Source: Candidula unifasciata (lineage: Eukaryota > Mollusca > Gastropoda > Stylommatophora > Geomitridae). Taken from it: a stretch of 64,000 nucleotides of DNA. A program made the translations under genes and the position numbers. Under the pieces are notes generated by a model. The model ran no database searches. It had not been told where the DNA came from and saw only the letters and a list, made by a program, of their open reading frames with translations. Where the stretch lies: assembly GCA_905116865.2 (NCBI GenBank), contig CAJHNH020002702.1, positions 311,001-375,000 on the forward strand, written 5' to 3'. This document shows positions 20,301 through 26,500 of the stretch, piece by piece (position 1 is the first letter of the stretch; the number at the start of each line of letters is the position of its first letter).

Positions 20301-21703
20301 CAAAGTGTGTCCTATCTCTTTTTTTTACCTCTTGGTCCACTGTAACTTGTTTAGTTCTCTCCCAAAGCTCTACATAAGTGATTCTAGCATACCATTTGAT
20401 TCCCTCTATTCTGCACAAGCCCCAGTTAATGAATGTTTGTAGTTTATTAGTAACTGCCTTAGTTGTTCTCCATGTTTTGACTCCGTACAACAGTGACTGA
20501 TTTGATATTAGTATTAAACATTTAAAGTTTTTTATTAGTTTTAATTTCTTTTGATCTTCACAAGTTTCCTAGTGTTATGAAAGCTCTGCTTGTCTTTTGT
20601 ATTCATATTTTAACATCACTATCAGTTCCCCCATCTTTATCTACATTACTGCACAAAAAGGTGTAGAACTCCACACCTTGGAGAGGGATTCCATTAAGAG
20701 AAACCACATTACCATTTGCCTGATTTATTCTCATTATCTTTGTCTTTCCCTAATGGATTTTCAGACCTAGCTATTGTGATCTCACTTAAGTATATTTAAT
20801 TTATCTTGCATCTGATTTCGTGAATGGTACAAAAGATAAATATCATCAGCGAGGTCCAGATCATCAAGCTGCTTTGTAGGAGTTCACTGAATTCCATTCC
20901 TGATATTAGCAGTTACTGTCTTCATAATCCAGTTTATTGCCAGTATGACATGCCAAGTAGTGTGCAATATTACTTCCTGTGAGGGCCCAGGTGACATGCG
21001 GGTGAAGTTCAGTTTACTGATGTTCAATTCATCTGAGCTGTCATAAAGGCTAGCAACTATTAGAGCAGCTTGGTGTACAGACTTTCCAGCCAACCCCATA
21101 TCAAAGTACATTCTTTATCTTCTTTGTTCACTGACTGTGAAATCTAGCAGAAAAGCATGTTCATGGAGTCTGATATAATTACTGTATGTGTGCCTATTTG
21201 CTCTGATACCCATGCTAGTGCTCCATGGTCATGCTTGACCTAGCTACATGTTAAGGCTGCTGTCCTCCCGTATTGTTTTTCCCATATTTTGTGCTGACCT
21301 TGATCTGCACGTCATGGATCCATCTGTGTAGATGATGATGTCTTTTGGGTGTTTATACATAAATATACTGCCATTTAAAACAAGAAGCATTATTTTATTT
21401 TATTTCCCCAATGCAATATTATATTGTTGTATTGATTAAATACACTTGAATTAGGCAAATATTTGTCTATGAATGACTGAAAAACAAAATAAAATATTTA
21501 AAGACCTAAAAACAAAAACAAAGTTAAACTTACAGTGACTCATGATTTGTAAAAATTAGCAGGATCATGTTCATCGTTTTATCAGCCATCTCACAGTCGA
21601 TATCTGCGGTGACTGCTTCACTGACCATATGCCAGGCTTTTTTAATGTTTCCAGTGTAATAGTAACTGGTACAAACTGCCTCGCAGTAAGTAGGGTATGG
21701 CAG
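2738..21703 (-). CDS. ESPL1: Separase-like gene, ten internal exons (partial)
   Basis: Ten minus-strand exons (21534-21703, 19732-19864, 16744-16911, 15424-15654, 14007-14190, 11687-11800, 11122-11263, 6377-6455, 4522-4690, 2738-2925) each have AG before and GT after, and all nine junctions agree in phase, giving about 526 residues without a stop. The product is helical and TPR/HEAT-like. From recalled vertebrate separase, three features match: a WK-IV-x-x-EYLS segment followed by an amphipathic helix pair, the LEFAASMLQ helix, and a downstream Cys cluster (CCSCC) that corresponds to the CxCxxC before the next helical block. Separase is the caspase-like protease that cleaves cohesin at anaphase; this region would bind securin. 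The catalytic His/Cys domain would lie left of the window. N-terminal exons were not found. Identity rests on recalled family sequence, not an alignment. Confidence 0.75.
3008..3290 (-). mobile_element. SINE-B copy (tRNA-headed)
   Basis: Reverse complement of a family seen about ten times in the window: tRNA-like head with a box-B-like ATCGAAACCC, a body with the GGAAGTAAAG...GCCGGC block, TGGTCTATAAAAATAT-type text, and a 3' end near AAAGGCG...TTTACTTTTT. It lies in the intron between separase-like exons 9 and 10. Confidence 0.75.
3330..3694 (+). mobile_element. LINE 3' end with (CTAA)n tail
   Basis: The frame opens in AGVDGNERADRLAGSAI (end of RNase H), continues through DHADIINALREMGR, LVNQHRTGTISHRTLGFIL and a Cys pair (WTCPECN), and stops at 3666. 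It is directly followed by eight CTAA units. The frame is unbroken over about 110 codons, so the copy is relatively young and severely 5' truncated. Confidence 0.85.
3695..4500. other. Intron sequence, no element recognised
   Basis: This is the intron stretch around separase-like exon 9. It is AT-rich, with stops in all frames on both strands apart from the exon, and shows no obvious tandem structure. Confidence 0.5.
4522..4690 (-). CDS. ESPL1: Separase-like exon 9 of 10 seen
   Basis: This exon starts after TTTCTACAG with HAHRFLKYRTSPLGPIL and runs 56 codons plus one base to a strong AATA|GTAAGG donor. It has low-complexity Ser/Gln/Asn content, consistent with the disordered loop found in separases between the helical repeats and the Cys-rich segment. 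Donor choice is supported by phase with the next exon. Confidence 0.75.
4760..5110 (+). mobile_element. Degenerate LINE fragment
   Basis: Plus-strand text (ESWTVSQMVKNY-like, then a CKKLTCKENLLSALEEG segment) resembles the LINE ends at 7085 and 51330. It is broken by frameshifts and stops. Confidence 0.4.
5115..5775. other. Intron sequence without recognised feature
   Basis: This intron stretch lies between separase-like exons 8 and 9. Part of 5120-5360 has a 79-codon minus frame with no motif; it may be retroelement debris. The rest is AT-rich. Confidence 0.4.
5780..5925 (-). mobile_element. SINE-B fragment, 5' truncated
   Basis: It matches the 3' half of SINE-B (reverse complement of ...GGCCGGCGTGATGCTGACCA ... 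TATAAAAATATAGG ... TTTACTTTTTAC) and breaks off at about 5925 inside the body. Confidence 0.7.
6377..6455 (-). CDS. ESPL1: Separase-like exon 8 of 10 seen
   Basis: This 79 bp exon encodes GAIFSSRLTEQEL then ILDNLEFAASMLQ in the frame demanded by the previous exon. The other frames either hit a stop or break the phase. The acceptor is TGTTACAG and the donor GCAG|GTAATA. The preceding intron (4.67 kb) contains two opposed LINEs. Confidence 0.8.
6585..6745. repeat. Two-copy tandem duplication, ~80 bp
   Basis: GTTGATTCTGGATGGGACAC and GTTGACTGTGAATAGGACAC start two consecutive blocks. Both continue with GAGGTCAGCCTCT-like text and end in TATCCTCCAT-like text. They diverge by roughly one base in six. 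Confidence 0.6.
7085..7350 (+). mobile_element. LINE C-terminal fragment
   Basis: Plus-strand text encodes pieces of the RTE-type C-terminus (a VMRREKLE-like segment, GRGRGRPRE-like block and a closing WHG-like stretch), now frameshifted. It is related to the fragments at 1990, 37145, 51330 and 61190. Confidence 0.6.
7570..8012 (-). mobile_element. GC-richer block, probable LINE 3' untranslated region
   Basis: This block lies just downstream, on the minus strand, of a LINE stop near 8013. It is markedly GC-richer than its surroundings and interrupted by an A13 run near 7746 and an A8 run near 7720. No repeat tail was identified. Assignment to the LINE is by position only. Confidence 0.4.
8013..9278 (-). 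mobile_element. LINE ORF2 C-terminal half with RNase H, one nonsense codon
   Basis: One minus frame runs from 9278 to 8013. The first 225 codons hold the region after the reverse transcriptase palm (VLSVIDYGLGLLTVS, QNEAMRLILGCTKDT) and the start of RNase H (IIYTDGSVKRGSRSAWAY). A TAA at 8603-8601 interrupts, and the same frame continues with TMEIVAASRALAW, VVIVSDSMNML and PGHAGVKGNERADQLA. All RNase H acidic positions (TDGS, ME, SDS, NERAD) are present. It ends in a Cys-rich WVCPMCSD. The arrangement resembles the snail nimbus/I-type LINEs. Confidence 0.88.
9279..10630 (+). mobile_element. LINE reverse transcriptase with C-terminal C2H2 finger, decayed
   Basis: The plus frame begins near 9280 with LLRQLQEKCREQNQPLY, then motif A (FIDLTKAFVLVSR, with Val where Asp usually follows AF), motif B (GVKQGCVLAPTLFGIYF) and motif C (LLFADDAAITT). 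A TAG sits at 9883-9885 but the frame continues through HFTCLGSTV and LLYGSETWS. Two TGA codons follow at 10252 and 10264, and a frameshift before 10367 leads to GIEVDSWGKNAMDR and a terminal zinc finger (IPCFHCGRLFLTWAGL, then H-x4-H). Non-LTR element, clade not assigned. Confidence 0.85.
10735..10940 (-). mobile_element. LINE 3' fragment
   Basis: The plus-strand text (TTGGTTGCACACTCTC, CTTGATGTTGTCGTCCCAC, GGCCAAAATATTTCA) is shared with 22003-22230 and 41725-41960. In reverse it encodes the C-terminal basic region of an RTE-like reverse transcriptase. All copies are frameshifted. Confidence 0.55.
11122..11263 (-). CDS. ESPL1: Separase-like exon 7 of 10 seen, WKIVHEYLS segment
   Basis: This exon has 46 codons plus two bases at each end. 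It encodes PWKIVHEYLSTLKLMAEI, then YTGLTHKAKQHLKYGLHVAKK, a textbook TPR-type helix pair. It is the best match to recalled vertebrate separase, which has a W-Q-V-L-S-E-V-L-S start and a conserved spacing to the next helix. The donor CCTG|GTGAGT is strong. Confidence 0.85.
11687..11800 (-). CDS. ESPL1: Separase-like exon 6 of 10 seen
   Basis: This exon has 37 codons flanked by two leading bases and one trailing base (ECKKPMHNALRLATSS...). The acceptor is TTTTCAG and the donor GCAC|GTGAGT. The following intron is only 423 bp, the shortest in this gene. Confidence 0.82.
11955..12240 (-). mobile_element. LINE 3' fragment
   Basis: The minus frame gives DADIVNVIRVEEYS-like text, then SLVNQHRTGTINSGTLMYML and WTCPECHVDNS followed by a stop. 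It is the same LINE type as 3330-3694. Confidence 0.75.
12240..12820. other. Intron sequence without recognised feature
   Basis: This AT-rich stretch lies between separase-like exons 5 and 6. A local duplication of GTCTAATTATTCATAG occurs at about 12686-12722. Confidence 0.5.
12820..12895. repeat. Dispersed repeat end, CCCTGAGGGTT motif
   Basis: ACTCAGTTAACACTATATAT and AATTATAACCCTGAGGGTT recur as reverse complement at 51750-51805 beside a (TA)n run. Both copies abut AT dinucleotide tracts, suggesting the edge of a mobile element with a TA-rich end. Confidence 0.5.
13213..13479. mobile_element. LINE debris, two fragments
   Basis: The minus strand at 13213-13350 carries a SSLGWLKLHKTEHPWECIMC-type LINE tail. 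The plus strand at 13378-13480 carries DVRRRGGTERILNFIGRQQI then GFGHVTRLADRAD, which matches the C-terminus of the LINE at 45595-46155. Confidence 0.6.
13480..13709 (-). mobile_element. SINE-A copy with 10 bp target duplication
   Basis: Reverse orientation copy: starts with the simple-repeat tail GACTGACTGA, then the conserved body, and ends at the terminal hairpin (CATCCTAAAAAGGATG). AGACAGGGCA flanks it on both sides (13470-13479 and 13710-13719). Inserted in the intron between separase-like exons 5 and 6. Confidence 0.85.
13897..13957. repeat. (AGA)n microsatellite
   Basis: About 20 units. On the separase coding strand it is a (TTC)n pyrimidine tract starting about 50 bp downstream of the exon 14007-14190 donor. 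Confidence 0.95.
14007..14190 (-). CDS. ESPL1: Separase-like exon 5 of 10 seen
   Basis: This exon has 61 codons plus one base (FHKFMLVRDAVYSHF...TLEEIK). The acceptor is TTTGTTTCAG and the donor AAAG|GTTTGG is weak. About 50 bp below the donor is a (TTC)n tract on the coding strand (13897-13957), and about 100 bp above the acceptor is a long (TG)n(TATG)n array. Confidence 0.82.
14293..14459. repeat. Compound microsatellite (TG)n(TATG)n
   Basis: About 16 TG units (14293-14325) pass directly into about 33 TATG units. It sits about 100 bp upstream (in transcription sense) of a separase-like exon. Open frames across it on both strands are periodicity artefacts. Confidence 0.97.
14461..14745 (+). 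mobile_element. SINE-C copy
   Basis: The family starts after TTCTTCTTCGCATTCACCAG, continues CTGTAAACTCTGG, CATCCACTTCTGGA, CTGTTCCAGAAC, TCAGGCAG, and ends near AGGGCCCCGGAACCCACACA. Near-complete copies occur at 45097, 55893 and 56290. It abuts the TATG array, and a short TATG run follows at 14742. Confidence 0.75.
14893..15075 (+). mobile_element. SINE-C fragment
   Basis: It starts AGTGTTCACTAGCTGTGAAC and follows the SINE-C order (TTCTTGCATTTCTGGACATT, TTATTCCAGAAC, TTGGTTCCTGGCCTCTCAG). It is more diverged than the neighbouring copy at 14461. Confidence 0.65.
15424..15654 (-). CDS. ESPL1: Separase-like exon 4 of 10 seen
   Basis: This 231 bp exon of 77 codons (NFTAVTSLSY...KTGQ) has phase 0 at both ends and clean acceptor and donor sites. 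It carries two helical pairs (YVNCIAHFVKH and LLCLIAVASYHLK), the second with the small-residue pattern typical of TPR helices. Confidence 0.85.
15690..15765. repeat. Local tandem duplication, ~40 bp
   Basis: The block AAATATATGGAATCTAGTAC, followed by a CATTCTTTCATTTTAAA segment, occurs twice in a row with one base change, upstream of the acceptor for the exon at 15424-15654. Confidence 0.8.
15950..16590 (+). mobile_element. SINE-C copy split by a LINE insertion
   Basis: SINE-C text runs 15950-16142, is interrupted at 16143-16534, and resumes at 16547 with the expected next segment (...TTATAACATGCTTGCTGGGTA). The interruption is flanked by a perfect 12 bp duplication CACACCTAATTA. Confidence 0.8.
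16143..16534 (-). mobile_element. 5'-truncated LINE with (GTAA)n tail and target duplication
   Basis: The minus frame reads MRYLRKVVQVTRRDKVCNQT, then QLRWFGHVCRMGENRPP, and a C-terminal GRPRVRWEDNIRQSL segment to a stop near 16156. It is followed by a (GTAA)n-type tail. CACACCTAATTA occurs at 16131-16142 and 16535-16546. Only about 390 bp of the element was copied. Confidence 0.88.
16744..16911 (-). CDS. ESPL1: Separase-like exon 3 of 10 seen
   Basis: This 168 bp exon of exactly 56 codons (IDNDALMRKATQC...) has phase 0 at both ends, an ATTTTCAG acceptor and a TCAG|GTAAGTG donor. The WKNWF segment followed by a long helix resembles a TPR-like repeat. It could be skipped without a frameshift. 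Confidence 0.85.
17695..18262. repeat. Minisatellite, 25 bp unit, about 23 copies
   Basis: Unit AGAGTCTGCATGTATGACAA plus TGTCC/A. Variants in the last 12 bases (TAGGATAACGTCC, TTGGAGAAAGTCC) recur in blocks, showing higher-order duplication. It lies in the intron between separase-like exons 2 and 3. Overlapping minus frames of 72-103 codons are produced by the repeat. Confidence 0.95.
18496..18890 (-). mobile_element. SINE-A copy, interrupted by a MITE
   Basis: The body is recognised from ACCCCACCAGGACATCACAC through GTGGATGAGGATCACC and, after the insertion, GGCCGGGCTATATTGCGG to the end hairpin remnant (CATTCCACAAAGGGATG). It is inserted within SINE-C. Confidence 0.8.
18605..18788. mobile_element. 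hAT-type MITE, 184 bp, 8 bp duplication
   Basis: Terminal inverted repeats TAGGGCTATTCAAC and GTTGAATAACCCTG are flanked by CATTAGAC at 18597-18604 and 18789-18796. A related copy is at 44840-45015. An eight-base duplication with CAGGG-type ends is the hallmark of hAT elements. There is no coding capacity. Confidence 0.88.
19104..19332 (+). mobile_element. SINE-A copy with 11 bp target duplication
   Basis: It begins near the hairpin (TCCTTCTTAGGATGTAA) and ends with the tail AAAGTCAGTCAGTC. AGTAAGGGTAG flanks it at 19093-19103 and 19333-19343. It lies in the intron between separase-like exons 2 and 3. Confidence 0.88.
19732..19864 (-). CDS. ESPL1: Separase-like exon 2 of 10 seen
   Basis: This exon has 44 codons plus a leading base and begins DTECLQQLKETM. 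The acceptor TTTCAG lies inside a 40 bp tandem repeat (19865-19984), so three near-identical acceptors are stacked. Only the proximal one keeps the frame from the previous exon. The donor is AAAG|GTGAG. Confidence 0.8.
19865..19984. repeat. 40 bp tandem triplication overlapping a splice acceptor
   Basis: Three 40 bp units, each GT...AG on the minus strand (starting GTAATTTTTATGCATA and ending GTGGAAAAGTTTCAG). The innermost copy supplies the acceptor of the exon at 19732-19864. Confidence 0.9.
20070..21112 (-). mobile_element. RTE-like LINE copy, decayed
   Basis: Minus-strand pieces match the better copy at 53566-55028: NWIMKTVTANIRNGIQ at about 20900-20960, a [19 protein letters not shown] segment, [19 protein letters not shown] and GRPKNKYRRKLESEV. 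There are several frameshifts and stops. The 3' end near 20075 carries the same CTTCTTCTT-type edge. It is inserted in the intron between separase-like exons 1 and 2. Confidence 0.85.
21115..21350 (-). mobile_element. LINE RNase H fragment
   Basis: The minus strand encodes an IYTDGS-type start (21315-21340) and a diverged continuation matching 8440-8660. There are many stops. Confidence 0.6.
21534..21703 (-). CDS. ESPL1: Separase-like exon 1 of 10 seen
   Basis: The exon begins after a TTTTGAAACCAG acceptor and ends at CACT|GTAAGT, a strong donor. It encodes 56 residues plus two bases, starting LPYPTYCEAV and containing an amphipathic helix around NIKKAWHMVSEAV. It is the most upstream exon recognised; it starts in phase 0, so at least one more coding exon must precede it. 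Confidence 0.8.
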
Positions 21704-22002
21704 CTGGTTTCAAAATATATCAAGCAATTTAAAAAATTATGAAAACTCTATGCAGTCAGTAACAAAATGAAACATGATTTTCCAATAAAAATGTTTTCAG
21801 TAGAAAGTTTTAGTCAACTAATTCTGTCAGAATCTGTTATTTTACATTAATAATTGTGGTAGAGTAAAGAAGCTCAGATTATAACCCTACAAAAAATAGT
21901 AAAGTTAATTTAACAGCTGGAAAAAAGTTGATAACTGAAACAACTGGATGACACACACATACACACACAAAGAATGTAAAATAATCAATCAGGTGTCATC
22001 TC

Positions 22003-22230
22003 TACACTGAGGGCTGGCTGCAAGGGATATCCAACATTCTCCATCTCTTGGTTGTACACTTTTTAGACTGCAGTTCGTGCTCTTGCTGTTGTCCTCTTGT
22101 ATCACTATCTACCTCTTGCTTTCTTTCCACTGACCTATCCCTCAAGTATGGTTTCTGAAAGAGTGTTATGTCCTTTAATGTGGCCAAAATATTTAAATTG
22201 TCTCGCTCCCAGTGGTGTGTATGTGATACA
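22003..22230 (-). mobile_element. LINE 3' fragment
   Basis: The minus frame reads FGHIK-like text, TLFQKPYLRDRSVERKQEV then DSDTRGQQQEHELQSKKC, with WRMLDIPCSQPSV at the end. It is the same type as 10735 and 41725. It abuts an opposite-strand LINE at 22235. Confidence 0.6.
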
Positions 22231-23240
22231 TCCTTGGTTTGCCGACGGTTGCAGGTAGGCACAAGGTGATGCAGGCGAAGTCATATCTCAGGGTAGCTGC
22301 AGACACAGACCACCCTCTGCATGAAGCTCTGGGTGCAGTTAAGGGTAAGCGGCTGATAAGAGGGAGGACATGGATGGCTCAGGCAGAAGACACAATCAGA
22401 CAGGTTTGCATCCTTGAGAACATTGGGCGAGGAGACGAGTGGGTCAAAGTGCCACCTGAGCAGTCAGACTTGTGTAGAGTCATAATCACGCTGAGCCGGG
22501 AATGCAGAGACTGGCCAGCAGGTGCCACAGAGGTGGAAATTCAGCAATTAATTCAAGATAATGCTCGTCTCAGAGGATTTGATCATTTACACAGACGGTT
22601 CATTGTCAAGAGGCAAAAGAAGTGCTTGGGGCTTTTTAGCAAAAGTTAATGGTCTACGTTTGGTGCAGGAGAGCCTAGCATATGATACCACAACATCCAG
22701 CTTAAGAATGGAGGTGGAGGCGGTCACTGCAGCTTTCTGCTGGCTAGAGAACACGACACACACACACACATTGTAATTGTAACTGATTCAGAAAGCATGC
22801 TGAGGAAGATCAGAACAGGTATGATTTGTGCAGAGTGGCATGCTTCGCTGCGGAGGACGCGAGTGAGGAGTATTGTCTGAATTTTTTCACCGGGTTATGC
22901 CGGTGTGTTGGGAAATGAACAGGCGGACAGACTGGCTGGCTCTGCACAACTTGGTGGAATACTGCTACATGATAGGGCAGACGTGGTTAGTGCCTTGTGG
23001 GAGAGCGTGTACAATTCGGAGGAGCAGATGGATCACCACAGTCTCGTGATATTGATGCAGTTGGGGGTGACGAGAGGTTCTGGCAGAAGCTCAAGGCTCA
23101 GAGGAAAGGCAAGACGGACGTTTAATCAGAAAGCTAATGGCACCATTAGTATCAGAACTCTTCGCTGGCTGCTGAAGATGGAGACGTAGCGCTTATGGGA
23201 ATGCCCCGAGTGCTGTGATGTCGGTTCTTGAATCAAATCA
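22231..23240 (+). mobile_element. LINE C-terminal region with RNase H, decayed
   Basis: In three plus frames: VMQAKSYLRVAADTDHPLHE and GRTWMAQAEDTIRQV, then DLIIYTDGSLSRGKRSAWGF and LRMEVEAVTAAFCW, then IVTDSESMLRKI (22775), GVLGNEQADRLAGSAQ and WLLKMET, followed by a Cys-rich end. An (AC)n tract at 22755-22770 breaks the frame. The tail TGAATCAAATCAAATC (23228-23245) is a simple-repeat end. It is the same type as 8013-9278. Confidence 0.85.
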
Positions 23241-23244
23241 AATC

Positions 23245-24630
23245 ATTTAAAAAAATATTTCTTTCAGTAATTCTCTTTTCACATTTAGTCTTTACAGAAC
23301 CTCTGTATTTGACTGTTCCACCGCCCCCCCCCCCCCCCCAAGATAAAATGATAAAACATATGAAGAGAAATTTATAAATGTTTGTTAAATTATTTTGTAC
23401 TGAATGAGTTTAAAATAACTCAAATCATTTTAGCAAACTCTTTTTGATGTGGCTTAACACTAAATACAAACTCAAACAAACTACTGCCATGGCTGGGTTT
23501 TGTGTCCAAGGTGTAGCTACCAAGAAGTATGTAGATATGAATGGTTGCAATTTTTTAAAAACAATTTTTGTTAAGGATAACTTTTACTGAACATGCACAC
23601 TAGCACAATAAGTTGAACACAGTGAGAAAGGCTATACTGTACCCACTGTAGCATGGGAAGTAACCCATCTTTACATGTATGTATGTAGGCTTACTGTTAT
23701 ATTCACTACCAGTTTTGGGGAGAAATGTACCATCTGTCTATTATTTTAAAATGTTTACAGTGTATTGACAGGAAGTAATGCCAAGTCTGCATGACCCAGA
23801 GATGGACATCCCTGAACTGTTCATTCCTATGAATGTGCAGATTTTTGTTAACTGACAATTACATTTAAAAAAAATTGAAATGTGGGCTAGTCACATCAGA
23901 AATGGAATTCAATGGACCCACGCTGAATAGTTCCAATGGAACTTCAATGATCTGTCTAGGCTTCACTGATTAAATTGCCATCCTGCCTCTTATTAAATGA
24001 GATACACATTTAATTTAAACATATTTGAATTGTTTAATGTAAGACCACAACAATTAAATCTTATTATTCATAGGGGAAAGAAATGAGAATAATTCAAATA
24101 AACTTAAGTTAGCTAATCTCTTGATAAAACTAAATCTCCACTTAAACAGATAGATTAACCCTTAACCTGCAGGTAGAAAAGTAGTCGTTGAAACAGGGGA
24201 GCAGATAGTTATCATTAATATTATCTTATTTAAATACAAAAAGGCAAGATGAGGTTTGTTAGCACTAGTAGTGAAAGTCAACAGAAATTTCCTTTAGAAA
24301 GAATATCATACAGCACACCGGCACAGGGTCGTCAAGTCTGTACTGACTATTGCGGACTTGGTGATGATTATTATTGATTTATTATGCGACAGGAACTATC
24401 ACGATCACAATCTAGTCTATGGGACAATGCAGTTATTGAGTTAAAATTAAAACTAAAAGTAAGAGCTAACATTATACATTATAACAATATGAATAATTTA
24501 AATAACATGTATGAATAATGAATCATATATATACTATACTAGAATTTATCATGAAAGATAAGATAATTCAAGACATAAAAAAAACTAAAAATAAAAGTAT
24601 TAAAAGGTGCTACAATTTAAAAACAATTAA
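23245..24630. other. AT-rich sequence, mostly unassigned
   Basis: It contains a C-run at 23323-23339 and a short RTE-like remnant (GTGGGCTAGTCACATCAG, then GGAATTCAATGGACCC) at 23885-23935. No exon-like frame with splice sites was found. Elsewhere nothing is recognised. Confidence 0.45.
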
Positions 24631-24635
24631 ATTAA

Positions 24636-24690
24636 ATTAAAAGAGCTAAAAACGTGTTTTTAGTAAAAACACGATTTTAGCTCTTTTAAT
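24636..24690. repeat. Near-perfect palindrome, ~27 bp arms
   Basis: ATTAAAAGAGCTAAAAACGT followed by GTTTTTA mirrors AAAAACACGATTTTAGCTC followed by TTTTAAT, with one mismatch and a 1-2 base centre. It may be a fold-back element core. Confidence 0.85.
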
Positions 24691-24694
24691 TTTT

Positions 24695-25072
24695 AACAGC
24701 CTCTTCATACAACTTACATGCAAATTAAGTTTTTATTTAGTACCTTTTTGCCACCAAAACTTACTCCCCACGGTGTAAAACTCTGCAGAAATCGAAACAT
24801 TGCAAAGGTCAAATCCAAGAGATACTAAATTTTGTGTGTTTGTGTGGTCACTACTGGTCACCTATTCAACCTTGTAGCAATAACAACTGACCGGAACTGT
24901 CCATCCACCAGTCCAGTCTTTCATCAGCAAATTTCCCCAGAGATTCATCACCGACATGGATGACTAATTTGTATATTCTCTAGAACCTGGCCGACTGTAT
25001 TTACAGGTAAATGTAGTACACGAGCTGGGCGAGAAGTCCCACACATTCACATATACCCTACTAGTCATCATC
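24695..25072 (-). other. Non-repetitive block, possible 5' exon
   Basis: On the minus strand a short frame MFRFLQSFTPWG (about 24804-24769) ends in a strong GGGGA|GTAAGT donor, and two other short open stretches lie upstream. No repeat family is recognised. It could be a first exon or UTR of the separase-like gene, but nothing ties it to the exons downstream. Confidence 0.2.
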
Positions 25073-25074
25073 AT

Positions 25075-25290
25075 CATCATAAACCACTCCTGCCGTTATC
25101 GTCGTGGGGAAGGAACTTTTTTGCGATCCAATGCACGCTGGCTGCCGCCTGCTATTGTCATGTCGTGAAGTAGTAGAGTCTCTCTAATGTTGTCGATCCA
25201 TGTTTTTCGCGGCTGAACTTTTTCTCTTGTAGCTAATCTTCTGAAATGTAATGCTTGTGATGGTATTTGATCTTGCTGCATTCTAACATA
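25075..25290 (-). mobile_element. LINE 3' fragment with (ATG)n tail
   Basis: The minus frame reads QDQIPSQALHFRRLA then QPRKTWIDNIRETLLLHDM and RALDRKKVP, followed by a stop and (GATGAT)n at 25068-25080. This is the C-terminal end of a LINE reverse transcriptase. Confidence 0.7.
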
Positions 25291-25544
25291 TACTAGTCCA
25301 AAACATAGAAGATAGAATGGTCAGCACCCTCCTTCCTCGCTTTTCATTCTCCGACAATTCACAATTCTTCGTTATACTTTTCGTTTACGTTTATATATTC
25401 CTAGATATCTTAAAACCCACGGGCCAGGGCCCATTAAAAAAATGAATCTCTGTTGAGCCCAGGGTTGTAGTGGAAAAAGGGGGGGGGGGGGGATGATCCT
25501 GCTTCGGTTGGAGAGTGAACGCGAACCACTATGTTAGCAGACGC

Positions 25545-25740
25545 CCGGCTCGTTAGCGTAGTTGGTTAAAGCTGACTTTGCGGCGACCGGGTGACGAACT
25601 CCTTGTGGTCCGGGTTCACGCCCGGGGGTAGGCAGAAAAGCCACATTTCTCCCAGATATACGGTACCTATCATGGAATCAAGGCCGAAGGGTTGCGATAT
25701 CCATAGTACAGAGCCAAAGGGTTAACAACTCATGGTTTCT
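25545..25740 (+). mobile_element. tRNA-derived SINE-like sequence
   Basis: GCTCGTTAGCGTAGTTGGTT acts as box A and GGTCCGGGTTCACGCCCGG as a T-arm with box B. It is followed by a non-tRNA body, then a degraded end. It is not a functional tRNA: the anticodon arm and acceptor do not close. Confidence 0.55.
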
Positions 25741-25827
25741 AGGCCTACTTGGCCAAAAAAAAAGCAGGTGCACTACCTACTATGCCACGGCACCAAAACA
25801 TTGAGCATATAGGGGGGAAAAAAAGGG

Positions 25828-26500
25828 GGGGGGGGAGGTGGCGTGGTCTCGAGGCATGGCGTCCGTCTCGAGTGCTTGAGATCAGGTTACAAGCCCGGGT
25901 GAAGACTGTGATTTTTTTTCACGAGGACCTAATAATTTCCCCTGGTCTCCGAGCAGTGAGACTAGACGCTAGTGTGTATTGTTGCGCACGTAAAAAATTC
26001 TTTCGGCAGGTGGAAATTGAAAAGAGTAGCCTAACGGCGCTGCCCAGACAAAATTTAGAGTTTAAAATGTACCCAAAGTATTTCAGGATCCTCGTCGGTG
26101 CTACGTAGTTCATTCATTGCTCTGAGAGGTTGGTAGGTAGTTAGCTGTACCCCACCAGGACATCACGCAAGCGATAAACACCCGATGACACAAAGTGCCA
26201 CCATGCGGATGAGGATCGCCCTTGGAGAGGTCCCAGAAACCCCTTTAAGCCGTTAGGCCATATCTACGGCTAGGCCATATTTATGCCTCGGCTATTTTCA
26301 GGGTCCCCGACAGAAGCCAGTGTGGGGCTTCAAAAAAAAAAAAAAAAAAAAAAATTGCATCCCACATGATGACGACTTAGAATGCTCTGTGATTCTACGG
26401 ACTCTGGCTTGAGTTAGACGTAGAACGGAATATTTATGGGTAACTACCCTTGTGCCACGATGTTGATCCGTTGTATAAACTAAACCAATATAGGGGGGAA
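25828..26500 (+). mobile_element. SINE-E copy split by a SINE-A
   Basis: The tRNA-like head (GCGTGGTCTCGAGGCATGGC, box B AGGTTACAAGCCCG) is followed by a body with ACGGCGCTGCCCAGACAAAA and CAGGATCCTCGTCGGTGCTA. It resumes after 26366 and ends TACCCTTGTGCCACGATGTT. The family recurs at 43676 and 55320. Confidence 0.75.
26140..26365 (-). mobile_element. SINE-A copy inside SINE-E
   Basis: It runs from tail-like TAGGTAGTTAGCTGTACCCC through the conserved body to an A-rich tract (26332-26354) and TTGCATCCCACATGATG. Target duplication is imperfect (ATTGCTCTGAGAG versus AATGCTCTGTGAT nearby). Confidence 0.75.

Noticed and set aside
25749..26108. 119-codon plus frame
   Set aside because: It runs along a tRNA-headed SINE-E copy and has no protein features.
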